Source: Streptoverticillium olivoreticuli subsp. olivoreticuli (lineage in GTDB: Bacteria; Actinomycetota; Actinomycetes; Streptomycetales; Streptomycetaceae). From it: 64,000 bases of DNA. The notes below the pieces were generated by a model. That model worked only from the letters and a program-made list of their open reading frames with translations, searched no databases and was not told the origin of the DNA. The stretch is taken from contig NZ_CP031455.1 of assembly GCF_003391135.1 (NCBI RefSeq), forward strand, positions 2,945,001 to 3,009,000. The letters are read 5' to 3'. Both the position numbers and the translations under genes were made by a program. Below are positions 16,049 through 24,412 of the stretch, in pieces (positions within the stretch are counted from its first letter, which is position 1; every line of letters begins with the position of its first letter).

Positions 16049-17281
16049 ATGAGCGCATCGCAGACCTCGCCTGCCACCGCCGCCACCGGCGACGACGTAC
16101 CCACCCTCCTCGTCAAGATCTTCGGGAAGGACCGGCCGGGCATCACCGCCGGACTGTTCGACACGCTCGCCGCGTTCGCCGTCGACGTCGTCGACATCGA
16201 GCAGGTCGTCACCCGGGGCCGGATCACCCTCTGCGCGCTGGTCACCGCACCGTCGGGCGGGGGGCCGATGGAGGGCGAGCTGCGGGCGACGGTGCACAGT
16301 TGGGCGGACTCGCTGCACCTCCAGGCGGAGATCATCTCGGGCCGGGGCGACAACAGGCCGCGTGGCACCGGGCGTTCCCATGTCACGGTGCTCGGCCACC
16401 CGCTGACCGCCGAGTCGACGGCCGCGATCGCGGCCCGGATCACCGGCACCGGCGGCAACATCGACCGCATCTTCCGGCTCGCCAAGTACCCGGTGACCGC
16501 GGTGGAGTTCGCCGTCTCGGGCACCGAGACCGAGTCGCTGCGGACCGCGCTGGCCATGGAGGCGGCGGCGCGTGGGGTGGATGTGGCGGTTGTGGCGGCC
16601 GGTCTCCAGCGGCGGGCGCAGCGCCTGATCGTCATGGACGTGGACTCGACGCTGATCCAGGACGAGGTCATCGAGCTGTTCGCGGCGCACGCCGGGTGCG
16701 AGGCGGAGGTCGCGGAGGTCACCGCGCAGGCGATGCGCGGCGAGCTGGACTTCGAGCAGTCGCTGCACGCCCGGGTCGCGCTGCTGGCCGGGCTGGACGA
16801 GTCCGTGGTGGACAAGGTGCGGGCCGAGGTCCGGCTCACCCCGGGCGCCCGGACCCTGATCCGGACGCTGAAGCGGCTCGGCTATCAGGTGGGCGTGGTC
16901 TCCGGTGGGTTCACCCAGGTCACGGACGACCTCCGGGAGCGGCTGGGCCTGGACTTCGCGTCGGCGAACACGCTGGAGGTCGTCGACGGCCGGCTGACCG
17001 GCCGGGTCACCGGGGAGATCGTGGACCGCGCGGGCAAGGCGCGCCTGCTGCGGCGGTTCGCCGCGGAGGCGGGGGTGCCGCTCGCGCAGACGGTCGCGAT
17101 CGGGGACGGGGCGAACGATCTGGACATGCTGAACGCGGCGGGCCTCGGGGTCGCGTTCAACGCGAAGCCGGTGGTGCGGGAGGCGGCGCACACGGCGGTG
17201 AACGTGCCGTTCCTGGACACGGTGCTCTATCTTCTGGGCGTCACCAGGGAAGAGGTCGAGGCGGCGAACACGCACGAGTGA
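16049..17281 (+). CDS. serB: Phosphoserine phosphatase with tandem N-terminal ACT domains
   Basis: 410-residue HAD-family enzyme that hydrolyses O-phospho-L-serine to serine, the last step of serine synthesis. Two ACT-like domains occupy about residues 18-175 (VKIFGKDRPGITAGLFDTL; VLGHPLTAESTAAIAARI), a feature of actinobacterial SerB2 used for amino-acid feedback. The HAD core starts at IVMDVDSTLIQDEVIEL (DxDxT near residue 197), with motif II in VVSGGFTQV and motif III/IV in GDGANDLDMLNAAGLGVAFNAKP. Start ATG 16049 has GGGAG five bases upstream. A long repeat/terminator follows. Confidence 0.95.
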   Translation: MSASQTSPATAATGDDVPTLLVKIFGKDRPGITAGLFDTLAAFAVDVVDIEQVVTRGRITLCALVTAPSGGGPMEGELRATVHSWADSLHLQAEIISGRGDNRPRGTGRSHVTVLGHPLTAESTAAIAARITGTGGNIDRIFRLAKYPVTAVEFAVSGTETESLRTALAMEAAARGVDVAVVAAGLQRRAQRLIVMDVDSTLIQDEVIELFAAHAGCEAEVAEVTAQAMRGELDFEQSLHARVALLAGLDESVVDKVRAEVRLTPGARTLIRTLKRLGYQVGVVSGGFTQVTDDLRERLGLDFASANTLEVVDGRLTGRVTGEIVDRAGKARLLRRFAAEAGVPLAQTVAIGDGANDLDMLNAAGLGVAFNAKPVVREAAHTAVNVPFLDTVLYLLGVTREEVEAANTHE

Positions 17282-17360
17282 TCGTGGCGGGGGCCTGGGT
17301 TACTCGCCGTTGTCGAGCGCGGGTCCGTTGCCGCCTGCGGCGGGAGCTCCCTGCGGGCGC

Positions 17361-17475
17361 GTCCTCAAACGCCGGACGGGCTGATTTCAGCCCGTCCGGC
17401 GTTTGAGGACAAGCGGCGCAGCCGCTTCGGGGGTCTGGGGCGAAGCCCCAGTTTCGGGAAGGGGCGGGGCTGGGG
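17361..17475. repeat. Compound palindromic repeat, copy A (serB/SixA convergent gap)
   Basis: A perfect 24-base inverted repeat (arms 17361-17384 and 17387-17410, containing GCCGGACGGGCTGA) is followed by hairpin AAGCGGCGCAGCCGCTT, hairpin CTGGGGCGAAGCCCCAG and the box GGGAAGGGGCGGGGCTGGGG (17456-17475). The first hairpin probably terminates both convergent transcripts. Related copies lie at 33924, 39741, 48412, 51361, 53875, 60295 and 63367. Confidence 0.9.
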
Positions 17476-17531
17476 AACAAGCCCGCCGCAGGCGACAAGC
17501 TCACCCGCACAAAGCCCCGCCTGGCCACCGC

Positions 17532-18050
17532 CTAAGCGTGCGGCGGCCAGAAGTCCGTCAGGCGGCCGACTCCGAGCTCCACCGACTTCCATGAGCCCGT
17601 GAACGTGAGCACCGCGATCGACGACGTCGGGAAGCCGGAGCGGTTCATGCGCGCGAGCGCGTCGCCCTCCGCGCTGCCCGCGAGCGCGTCCGCCAGCCCG
17701 TGCATCCCCGGGTTGTGCCCCACCAGGAGCAGGTCCGCCACGTCTTCGGGCGTTTCGTTGATCACGGCGATGAGCTCGCCGAGCGAGGCCTCGTACAGCC
17801 GGTCCTCGTACACCGTGCGCGGGCGCTGCGGCAGCTCGTGGACCGCGAGCTTCCATGTCTCGCGCGTGCGGGCGGAGGTGGAGCAGAGGACCAGGTCGGG
17901 GACGATGCCGGAGCCGGCGAGCCTGCGTCCCGCGACGGGGGCGTCCTTGCGGCCGCGCTCCGCGAGGGGACGCTCGTGGTCGTCCACGTCGGACCATTCG
18001 GCCTTGGCGTGGCGGAGAAGGACGATCCTGCGGGTCGGTTCGGCGCTCAT
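17532..18050 (-). CDS. SixA-like histidine phosphatase
   Basis: 172-residue member of the histidine-phosphatase superfamily, short SixA branch. The catalytic RHG-type motif is LLRHAKAEW (His near 14), with the second His in LLVGHNPGMHGLADAL and the conserved Arg in STSARTRETW. SixA dephosphorylates phosphohistidine in phosphorelays or PTS proteins; the substrate here is not evident. It is transcribed toward the repeat that separates it from serB, and the stop lies about 57 bases from the repeat. Confidence 0.87.
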   Translation of the reverse strand: MSAEPTRRIVLLRHAKAEWSDVDDHERPLAERGRKDAPVAGRRLAGSGIVPDLVLCSTSARTRETWKLAVHELPQRPRTVYEDRLYEASLGELIAVINETPEDVADLLLVGHNPGMHGLADALAGSAEGDALARMNRSGFPTSSIAVLTFTGSWKSVELGVGRLTDFWPPHA

Positions 18051-18128
18051 GTTTTCCAGCTTCGCATGAAAAGGGCGGCGAGGCGCGGGGTGTTGGGAGG
18101 CCGTTCCCCCCTCGGTGGCACGCGCCGC

Positions 18129-18332
18129 CTACCCGCCGAGCGTGTGCTGGACGAACTGCACGACGCGGGCGAGCGAGCCCGTCGCACCGGCCGTCGCGCC
18201 GGACTCCGCCGACGCGGGCGAGGACAGCAGCAGGAAGAGCGTCACGAAGGCCACCGCGGGGAGCACCAGGCCCCACCACGGCAGCCTGGTCTGCACGGTG
18301 CCGTGCGTCCGGTGCTTCGTGCCGGCGGACAT
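18129..18332 (-). CDS. Small secreted or membrane protein of unknown function
   Basis: 67-residue protein from ATG 18332, which has GGAGG seven bases upstream. It has a basic N-terminus, a hydrophobic segment (WWGLVLPAVAFVTLFLLL, about 20-37) followed by SSPASAESG, which could be a signal-peptidase site or leave a membrane anchor, and a short amphipathic tail (LARVVQFVQHTLGG). I do not recognise it. Codon use is typical for the genome. It lies 79 bases upstream of the SixA-like gene on the same strand. Confidence 0.65.
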   Translation of the reverse strand: MSAGTKHRTHGTVQTRLPWWGLVLPAVAFVTLFLLLSSPASAESGATAGATGSLARVVQFVQHTLGG

Positions 18333-18447
18333 GGGATCGCCTCCGAGTAGGTCCAGGGCCACCGCGCCTTCGCGGTGTACTACGAACCTACGGACGGCGG
18401 CGTCCCGCTCCCATCCGGTGAACCACCCACTTGCCCCTGACTCGGCC

Positions 18448-18472
18448 CCCCTAGGGGACGGGGGTTAACCCC
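18448..18472. promoter_or_regulatory. Two adjacent palindromes
   Basis: CCCCTAGGGG (18448-18457) and GGGGTTAACCCC (18461-18472), three bases apart, lie upstream of the small secreted-protein gene and downstream of the mini-protein gene. They could be operators or a 3' end structure for the mini-protein transcript. Confidence 0.35.
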
Positions 18473-18500
18473 ACCCTCCGCCGGAACGGCACGTCGGGGG

Positions 18501-18623
18501 TCAGGGTGAGGCGAGCGTCGCGATCACCGCGATGACGACGGTGATCGCGAGCATCGCACCGAGGATGGCGATCAGCGTCTTCTGGCCGTTCTTGGGATTC
18601 GGGTCGAGCACGGGCTGCTGCAT
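18501..18623 (-). CDS. SGM_5486-family transporter-associated mini-protein
   Basis: 40-residue single-pass membrane protein: MQQPVLDPNPKNGQKT then a hydrophobic helix LIAILGAMLAITVVIAVIAT. It matches the SGM_5486 family that accompanies CynX-type MFS transporters in Streptomyces, and indeed it begins 41 bases after the stop of such a gene on the same strand. Probably a small accessory subunit of the transporter, but no function is proven to my knowledge. It is easily missed by gene callers because of its size. Confidence 0.8.
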   Translation of the reverse strand: MQQPVLDPNPKNGQKTLIAILGAMLAITVVIAVIATLASP

Positions 18624-18664
18624 GGCACCAGTGTCGCACCCTCGCCGGCGGCCGTTCGGCCGGG

Positions 18665-19951
18665 TCAGATCTCGTCCTCCACCGTGCGGTCGCGCCCCGC
18701 GAGCACGCCCGCCACGATCTGAGGCACCATCAGCGAAGCCATCAGGGCGATCGGCCAGTTCCAGCCACCGGTGCTCTCGTTGAGCCAGCCCACGAGCAGC
18801 GGTCCGGGGATGGAGATGAGGTAGCCGACGCTCTGGGCGAAGGCGGACAGCCGCACCATGCCCGCGCCGGTCCGGGCGCGCATGCCGATCATGGTGAGGG
18901 CGAGCGGGAAGGCGCTGTTGGAGACGCCGAGGAGCACCACCCACACCCAGGCGCCGTCCTTGGGGGCCAGCAACAGACCCGTGTAGCCCGCGATGCCGAA
19001 GGCGGCGAGGGTGACGGCCAGGACGCCCTGGTGGGGCAGGCGAGAGGCGAGGCGCGGCAGCAGGAAGGCGATCGGGACGCCCACCACCATCGTCGTCGCG
19101 GCCAGCAAACCGGCGGTGGAGGCGGAGACCCCGGCGTCCCGGAAGATCACGGGCAGCCAGCCCATGACGATGTACGCGCCGGTGGACTGGAGGCCGAAGA
19201 AGACGGCCAGCGCCCAGGCGGTGGCGCTGCGGGTGATGCTCTTGCCGGTGGTCTCCCGTACGGCACCGGCGGCGGGCGCGGCATCGCCCTCCGCCCGGCC
19301 GCGGGCGCTGATGGCCAGCCAGGCCAGGGCCGCCGCGGCGGCGAGTACGGCCCATATGGCGAGGCCGTACTTCCAGCCGCCGCCCATGGCGTGGGTCAGC
19401 GGGACGGTGACGGCGCCCGCGACACCGGCGCCGCCGGAGAGCGCCATCGAGTAGAGGCCGGTCATGGGGCCGACGCGGTCGGGGAACCAGCGCTTGACGA
19501 CGACCGGCATCAGGACGTTGCTCACGGCGATGCCCGCGAGCGCGAGGGCGCTCAGGGCCAGGAAGGCGGGAATCCCGCCGCCGAACGGACGCAGCGCGAG
19601 CCCGGCGGCGATGGCCGCCATCCCGGCGCAGACCACCGGGGCGGGCCCCCAGCGCCGGGCCAGCCGGGGCGCGGCGAGGCCGAAGACCGCGAAGCACAGG
19701 GTGGGCACGGAGGTGAGCAGCCCGGCGAGGGCGCCGCTCATGCCGAACCCGGCCTTCACCTCCTTCATCAGCGCGCCCAGGCTGGTGATCGCCGGGCGGA
19801 GGTTGAGGGCGGCGAGGACGAGCCCCACGGCGAGGAGCAGGGACCGCCGGCGTGCGGATCCGCGCCCCGGGGCGGGGGCGGGCGTGTCGGTTGCCGGTGC
19901 CGACGCGGCCTTGTCGCCCGTCGTGAGATCTTCGTCTGCCGTATGTGCCAT
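18665..19951 (-). CDS. CynX/NimT-family MFS transporter
   Basis: 428-residue 12-helix major facilitator. The first helix region (LLLAVGLVLAALNLRPAITS) carries the NLRPAITSLG motif typical of the CynX/NimT (cyanate, 2-nitroimidazole) branch. Internal repeat loops RLARRWGP and PRLASRLPH correspond to the MFS signature between helices 2-3 and 8-9. Residues 1-30 are Thr/Ala/Pro-rich and cytoplasmic. Probably exports a small toxic or anionic compound. Divergent from a FadR-type repressor, the usual local-control arrangement. No Shine-Dalgarno is visible; TATGAT ends seven bases before the ATG, so the message is likely leaderless. Confidence 0.9.
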   Translation of the reverse strand: MAHTADEDLTTGDKAASAPATDTPAPAPGRGSARRRSLLLAVGLVLAALNLRPAITSLGALMKEVKAGFGMSGALAGLLTSVPTLCFAVFGLAAPRLARRWGPAPVVCAGMAAIAAGLALRPFGGGIPAFLALSALALAGIAVSNVLMPVVVKRWFPDRVGPMTGLYSMALSGGAGVAGAVTVPLTHAMGGGWKYGLAIWAVLAAAAALAWLAISARGRAEGDAAPAAGAVRETTGKSITRSATAWALAVFFGLQSTGAYIVMGWLPVIFRDAGVSASTAGLLAATTMVVGVPIAFLLPRLASRLPHQGVLAVTLAAFGIAGYTGLLLAPKDGAWVWVVLLGVSNSAFPLALTMIGMRARTGAGMVRLSAFAQSVGYLISIPGPLLVGWLNESTGGWNWPIALMASLMVPQIVAGVLAGRDRTVEDEI

Positions 19952-19990
19952 ACCGGCATCATAGAATCATGGGATGAATGGAGCACGACA
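19952..19990. promoter_or_regulatory. Overlapping divergent promoters for the MFS and FadR-type genes
   Basis: Only 39 bases separate the two starts. TAGAAT (19962-19967, + strand) fits a -10 box for the regulator, and TATGAT (19958-19963, - strand) fits one for the transporter, seven bases from its ATG. The boxes overlap, so one bound repressor could block both. Imperfect dyad TCAT...ATGA lies across them. Confidence 0.55.
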
Positions 19991-20665
19991 ATGGCGCCTC
20001 TGACATCTCCCCGCCGTTCCCCCCTCGTCGACCAGGTGATCGCGGAGCTGCGCAACCAGATCACGTCCGGCGAGTGGCCCGTCGGCTCGCGCATCCCCAC
20101 CGAGCCCGCGCTCGTGGAACAGCTCGGCGTGGCCCGCAACACCGTGCGGGAGGCCGTGCGCGCCCTGGCGCACAACGGCCTGCTGGACATCCGCCAGGGC
20201 TCGGGCACCTATGTCGTCGCCACCAGTGAGCTCGCCGGGGTGATGAACCGCCGCTTCGCGCAGGCGGACCCGCTGCACGTGGCGGAGCTGCGCAGCGCCC
20301 TGGAGACCCAGGCGGCCCGGCTGGCGGCCCGGCGGCGCACCGAGCAGGACCTCGCCCAGCTGACGGCGCTGCTGCAGCGGCGCGAGGAGGCCTGGCGCTC
20401 GGGAGAGGCGGAGCAGTTCGTGGAGGCCGACGCCACGCTGCACACGGCGGTGGTCGCCGCGGCGCACAACGAGGTGCTGGCGGAGGTGTACGCGGATCTG
20501 GGCGGGGTGCTCCGCCAGTTCCTGCGCGCGGACGTCGGCACGGAGCTGAAGCCCGAGGGGCTTGCCGACCACGGCAGGCTGGTGGCCGCGATCAGGGACG
20601 GCGACGAGCGGACGGCGGAGGAGGAGGCGGGCCGCTATCCGTACGGCTGCCGCGGCGTGCGCTGA
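19991..20665 (+). CDS. FadR-type GntR-family transcriptional regulator (FCD domain)
   Basis: 224-residue regulator. The N-terminal winged helix (about 10-75) is textbook GntR: VIAELRNQITSGEWPVGSRI, ALVEQLGVARNTVREAVRAL, GLLDIRQGSGTYVV. The C-terminal helical FCD domain (about 85-215) shows the metal/ligand-binding pattern LRSALETQAARLAA, DATLHTAVVAAAHNEVL and DHGRLVAAI. It likely represses the adjacent MFS gene and itself, released by a small carboxylate-like ligand. Start ATG 19991 follows GGAG at seven bases. Confidence 0.9.
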   Translation: MAPLTSPRRSPLVDQVIAELRNQITSGEWPVGSRIPTEPALVEQLGVARNTVREAVRALAHNGLLDIRQGSGTYVVATSELAGVMNRRFAQADPLHVAELRSALETQAARLAARRRTEQDLAQLTALLQRREEAWRSGEAEQFVEADATLHTAVVAAAHNEVLAEVYADLGGVLRQFLRADVGTELKPEGLADHGRLVAAIRDGDERTAEEEAGRYPYGCRGVR

Positions 20666-20676
20666 GGGCGGGCCCG

Positions 20677-21009
20677 TCAGCCGGGGGTGTGCGTCACCCA
20701 GGCGTGGCGTATCCCCAGCCAGCAGCGCTGGGTGAGGGAGACGTGGCGGGCCGGGGTGACCGCGACGGGCGCGGTGTCCATGTCCGGGTCCCACCAGCGG
20801 ACGCACTCGATGTGCAGCTGTACGCGATCGATGGTGGAGTTGCCGTTGAAACAGTCGGCCGTGGCGTGCGAGCCGCGGACGCGGGTGCTGCACTCGGCTT
20901 CGAGCGTCGCGTCCGGCCCGGGCGCCGCGGAGGCGGGCGGGCACACGGCACCGGCCAGGGCGGCGGTGGCGAACAACAGGGCCGCCGTTCGGCGGAGCGG
21001 GCAGTTCAT
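20677..21009 (-). CDS. Small secreted protein of unknown function
   Basis: 110-residue exported protein from ATG 21009 (GGAGG eight bases upstream). A signal peptide (RRTAALLFATAALAGAVCPPASAAPG) precedes a mature region of about 80 residues with four Cys (EAECSTRV, ADCFNG, HIECVRWW, TQRCWLG), probably two disulfides. The fold is not recognised; the pattern suggests a small beta-rich secreted domain. It ends 11 bases from the convergent regulator gene and is a monocistron. Confidence 0.75.
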   Translation of the reverse strand: MNCPLRRTAALLFATAALAGAVCPPASAAPGPDATLEAECSTRVRGSHATADCFNGNSTIDRVQLHIECVRWWDPDMDTAPVAVTPARHVSLTQRCWLGIRHAWVTHTPG

Positions 21010-21094
21010 GTCCGTACCTCCTCCCGTCCCCAACAGTGTGCGGGCGGAGGGCGAGGTTCTCGACTCGGGCGCTCACGCCCGGTGTCCGCATACG

Positions 21095-21137
21095 CGAAGG
21101 CCGCGCCGCTGTCCACCGGACAGCGGCGCGGCCTTCG
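21095..21137 (-). terminator. Terminator of the fabG-fabI operon
   Basis: Perfect 20-base inverted repeat, CGAAGGCCGCGCCGCTGTCC (21095-21114) and its complement at 21118-21137 with a three-base loop, 20 bases past the fabI stop. Confidence 0.9.
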
Positions 21138-21156
21138 TACGCCTCGGGGCCCTGAC

Positions 21157-21927
21157 TCAGGCACCCATCATGTGCACGCCGCCGTCGACGTGGACGATCT
21201 CGCCCGTGGTGCGCGGGAAGAAGTCCGACAGCAGACCGACGACGCCACGGCCCGCCGGCTCCGGGTCGGACAGGTCCCAGCCGATCGGGGCGCGGTGGTT
21301 CCACACGTCCGCGAGCTCCTCGAAGCCCGGGATGGACTTGGCGGCCATCGACTTGAGGGGACCGGCCGAGACCAGGTTGCAGCGGATGCCCTTGGGACCG
21401 AGGTCACGGGCGAGGTAGCGGTTGGTGCTCTCGAGGGCGGCCTTGGCCACGCCCATCCAGTCGTACTTCGGCCAGGCGATCTGGGCGTCGAAGGTGAGGC
21501 CGACGATGGAGCTGCCCGCCGGCATCAGCGGCAGCAGGGCCATGGCCAGCGACTTGTAGGAGTACGCCGAGACCTGGACCGCCGTGGAGACGTCCTCCCA
21601 CGTGGCCTCCAGGAAGTTGAAGGCGCCCTGCGGGCCGAAGGCGATGGAGTGCACGATGCCGTCGAGGGCCACGCCCTCGCCCAGGTGCTCGCGCACCTTG
21701 TCGGCCAGGCCGTCGAGCTGCTCCTGGTTGCTGACATCCAGCTCGATCACCGGCGCGGGCTTCGGCAGCCGCTTGGCGATGCGCTCGACCAGGGAGAGGC
21801 GGCCGAAGCCGGTGAGGATGATCTCGGCGCCCTCGTTCTGGGCCACCTTCGCGGCCTGGAAGGCGATCGACGACTCGGTGAGGACGCCGGTGACGAGGAT
21901 GCGCTTGCCTGCGAGGATTCCACTCAT
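21157..21927 (-). CDS. fabI: Enoyl-[acyl-carrier-protein] reductase (NADH), FabI/InhA type
   Basis: 256-residue short-chain dehydrogenase that reduces trans-2-enoyl-ACP in each round of type II fatty-acid elongation. Nucleotide-binding segment is KRILVTGVLTESSIAFQAAKVA, the catalytic pair is the FabI-type Y-x6-K in YDWMGVAKAAL, with the first Tyr in QVSAYSYKSLA; SAGPLKSMAAKSIPGF is the substrate loop. Translated five bases after fabG in the same operon, the order seen for mabA-inhA in mycobacteria. Likely target of triclosan/isoniazid-type inhibitors in this strain, by family. Confidence 0.96.
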   Translation of the reverse strand: MSGILAGKRILVTGVLTESSIAFQAAKVAQNEGAEIILTGFGRLSLVERIAKRLPKPAPVIELDVSNQEQLDGLADKVREHLGEGVALDGIVHSIAFGPQGAFNFLEATWEDVSTAVQVSAYSYKSLAMALLPLMPAGSSIVGLTFDAQIAWPKYDWMGVAKAALESTNRYLARDLGPKGIRCNLVSAGPLKSMAAKSIPGFEELADVWNHRAPIGWDLSDPEPAGRGVVGLLSDFFPRTTGEIVHVDGGVHMMGA

Positions 21928-21932
21928 GACGT

Positions 21933-22652
21933 TCAGTGACCCATGCCCAATCCGCCGTCGACAGGAATGACGGCTCCAGTGATGTATGCGGCCTCGTCGG
22001 AGGCGAGGAAGCGGACCGAGGCGGCGATCTCCTCGGGCTGTGCGTAGCGCGTGAGCGGCACCTGCTTCACGATGTTCGCCCGCTGCTCGTCGCTGAGCGC
22101 CCGGGTCATGTCGGTGTCCACGAAGCCGGGCGCGACGACATTGATCGTGATGTTGCGGGAGCCCAGCTCACGGGCGATCGAGCGGGCGAAGCCGACGAGG
22201 CCGGCCTTGGAGGCGGCGTAGTTGGCCTGGCCCGCCGAGCCCAGCAGGCCGACGACGGAGGAGATCAGCACCACACGGCCCTTGCGGGCCCGCAGCATGG
22301 CCTTCGAGGCGCGCTTGACGACCCGGAAGGTGCCGGTGAGGTTGGTGTCCACCACGGAGGTGAAGTCCTCCTCGGACATCCGCAGCAGCAGCTGGTCGCG
22401 GGTGATGCCGGCGTTGGCCACCAGCACCTCGACCGCGCCCTGCTTCTCCTCGATCTCCTTGTAGGCCTGCTCGACCTGCTCGGGGTCCGTGATGTCGCAC
22501 TTCACGGCGAGGCAGCCCAGTTCCATGAGCGCCTCCGGCGGCTCACCGGAGCGGTAGGTGATGGCGACCTTGTCCCCCGCTTCCGCGAACGCGCGGGCGA
22601 TGGCGAGGCCGATGCCCCGGTTTCCTCCGGTGACGAGAACCGAGCGGCTCAA
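21933..22652 (-). CDS. fabG: 3-oxoacyl-[acyl-carrier-protein] reductase
   Basis: 239-residue SDR enzyme that reduces beta-ketoacyl-ACP with NADPH. TGGNRGIG cofactor motif near residues 8-15, NAGIT, Ser in LISSVVG, catalytic YAASKAG (Tyr/Lys) and PVDGG near the end are intact. The start appears to be TTG 22652: GGAAGGG lies seven bases upstream and the product then begins (M)SRSVLVTGG; there is no in-frame ATG or GTG close to the domain. First gene of the fabG-fabI operon, with a dyad symmetric site about 40 bases upstream. Confidence 0.95.
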   Translation of the reverse strand: MSRSVLVTGGNRGIGLAIARAFAEAGDKVAITYRSGEPPEALMELGCLAVKCDITDPEQVEQAYKEIEEKQGAVEVLVANAGITRDQLLLRMSEEDFTSVVDTNLTGTFRVVKRASKAMLRARKGRVVLISSVVGLLGSAGQANYAASKAGLVGFARSIARELGSRNITINVVAPGFVDTDMTRALSDEQRANIVKQVPLTRYAQPEEIAASVRFLASDEAAYITGAVIPVDGGLGMGH

Positions 22653-22693
22653 GGGATCACCCTTCCGTTTCTTCCATGGGTGCTGCTGACTAC

Positions 22694-22709
22694 ACCGAAA
22701 CGTATCGGT
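22694..22709. promoter_or_regulatory. Palindromic candidate operator upstream of fabG
   Basis: ACCGAAACGTATCGGT is a 16-base dyad with 14 of 16 positions symmetric, 42 bases upstream of the fabG TTG. A TetR- or FadR-type regulator of fatty-acid synthesis could bind here; which one is unknown. Confidence 0.45.
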
Positions 22710-22876
22710 AGTGGTCATCGAAGAGAGAATCGACCTGCGACAGGGGCACGCGGCACACACTGTTGGATCTCTACAGAACCGGTAGTCCCCCGCACCCGGC
22801 CCGAGGAGCGGAAACGCGGTGCGTGGGCGGCCCATCAGGCGGCATGATTCACAGCGACGACCCTCGGGAGGACCCT

Positions 22877-24412
22877 GTGCCCCATTCCATGCCCCGTTCC
22901 ATCGACGAGTCATTCCTCGCGCTGCCGCTGCGGCCGCTCGCCGACGCCGCGCTCGCCCGCGCCCGCGCGCTCGGTGCCGACCACGCGGACTTCCGGTTCG
23001 AGCGGGTGCGCAGCGCCTCCTGGCGGCTGCGCGACGCCCGGCCCGCGGGCTCGACGGACGCCACCGACCAGGGCTACGCGGTGCGCGTGGTGCACGGCGG
23101 GAGCTGGGGGTTCGCCGCGGGCGTGGAGCTGACCATGGACGCGGCCGCGCGCGTGGCCGGACAGGCCGTCGCGATGGCGAAGCTGTCGGCGAAGGTGATC
23201 GCGGCGGCGGGCTCCGACGAGAGGGTGGAGCTGGCCGCCGAACCGGTGCACGCGGACCGCACCTGGGTCTCCGCGTACGAGGTCAACCCCTTCGAGGTGC
23301 CCGACGCCGAGAAGACGGCCCTGCTCGCGGACTGGAGCGGCCGGCTGCTGGCCGCGGACGGGGTGTCGCACACCGACGCCACGCTGACGACCGTGCAGGA
23401 GAACAAGTTCTACGCCGACTCGGCGGGCACCACGACCACCCAGCAGCGCGTGCGCGTGCACCCGCAGCTGACCGCGACCGCGGTGGACCCGGCGACCGGC
23501 GACTTCGACACGATGCGCACCATCGCGCCGCCGGCCGGCCGCGGCTGGGAGTACCTCACGGGCACCGGCTGGGACTGGGACGCCGAACTGGCACAGATGC
23601 CGGAGCTGCTGGCCGAGAAGATGCGCGCGCCGAGCGTCCGGGCCGGCGCGTACGACCTGGTGGTCGACCCCTCCAATCTGTGGCTGACGATCCACGAGTC
23701 GATCGGCCACGCCACCGAGCTGGACCGGGCGCTGGGCTACGAGGCGGCGTACGCGGGCACCTCGTTCGCGACCTTCGACAAGCTGGGCAGCCTCCGTTAC
23801 GGCTCGAAGATCATGAACGTGACGGGCGACCGGACCGCCGAGCACGGCCTGGCGACCATCGGTTACGACGACGAGGGCGTGCAGGCCCAGTCCTGGGACC
23901 TCGTCAAGGACGGCGTCCTCACCGGCTATCAGCTCGACCGGCGGATCGCGAAGCTCACGGGCTTCGAGCGGTCCAACGGCTGCGCGTTCGCCGACTCCCC
24001 CTCGCACGTGCCCGTGCAGCGGATGGCGAACGTCTCGCTCCAGCCGGCGCCCGGCGGACCGTCGACGGAGGAGCTGATCTCGGGCGTCGAGAACGGCATC
24101 TACGTCGTGGGCGACCGCTCGTGGTCGATCGACATGCAGCGGTACAACTTCCAGTTCACCGGGCAGCGCTTCTTCAGGATCGAGAACGGCCGGCTGGCCG
24201 GGCAGCTCCGGGACGTCGCCTACCAGGCGACGACGACGGACTTCTGGGGCTCGATGGCGGCGGTCGGCGGACCGCAGACGTACGTCCTGGGCGGCGCGTT
24301 CAACTGCGGCAAGGCCCAGCCGGGCCAGATCGCCGCGGTCTCCCACGGCTGCCCCTCCGCGCTCTTCACGGGCGTCAACATCTTGAACACCACTCAGGAG
24401 GCGGGTCAGTGA
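22877..24412 (+). CDS. tldD: TldD-family metalloprotease subunit
   Basis: 511-residue catalytic half of the TldD/TldE heterodimer, a Zn-dependent protease that trims unfolded peptides or RiPP precursors. The metal motif HExxxH is HESIGHATELDRALG near residue 273, and the active-site region continues with GTSFATFDKLGS. The C-terminal half carries NVSLQPAPGG and GGAFNCGKAQPGQ, typical of TldD. GTG 22877 is the start, with GGGAGG five bases upstream. Its stop overlaps the tldE start (GTGA at 24409-24412). No RiPP precursor gene is seen nearby, so housekeeping peptide turnover is the simplest role. Confidence 0.92.
   Translation: MPHSMPRSIDESFLALPLRPLADAALARARALGADHADFRFERVRSASWRLRDARPAGSTDATDQGYAVRVVHGGSWGFAAGVELTMDAAARVAGQAVAMAKLSAKVIAAAGSDERVELAAEPVHADRTWVSAYEVNPFEVPDAEKTALLADWSGRLLAADGVSHTDATLTTVQENKFYADSAGTTTTQQRVRVHPQLTATAVDPATGDFDTMRTIAPPAGRGWEYLTGTGWDWDAELAQMPELLAEKMRAPSVRAGAYDLVVDPSNLWLTIHESIGHATELDRALGYEAAYAGTSFATFDKLGSLRYGSKIMNVTGDRTAEHGLATIGYDDEGVQAQSWDLVKDGVLTGYQLDRRIAKLTGFERSNGCAFADSPSHVPVQRMANVSLQPAPGGPSTEELISGVENGIYVVGDRSWSIDMQRYNFQFTGQRFFRIENGRLAGQLRDVAYQATTTDFWGSMAAVGGPQTYVLGGAFNCGKAQPGQIAAVSHGCPSALFTGVNILNTTQEAGQ

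Noticed and set aside
17361..17410. CRISPR-like or att-like repeat
   Set aside because: It is a self-complementary hairpin repeated once per site, without spacers, integrase or cas genes.
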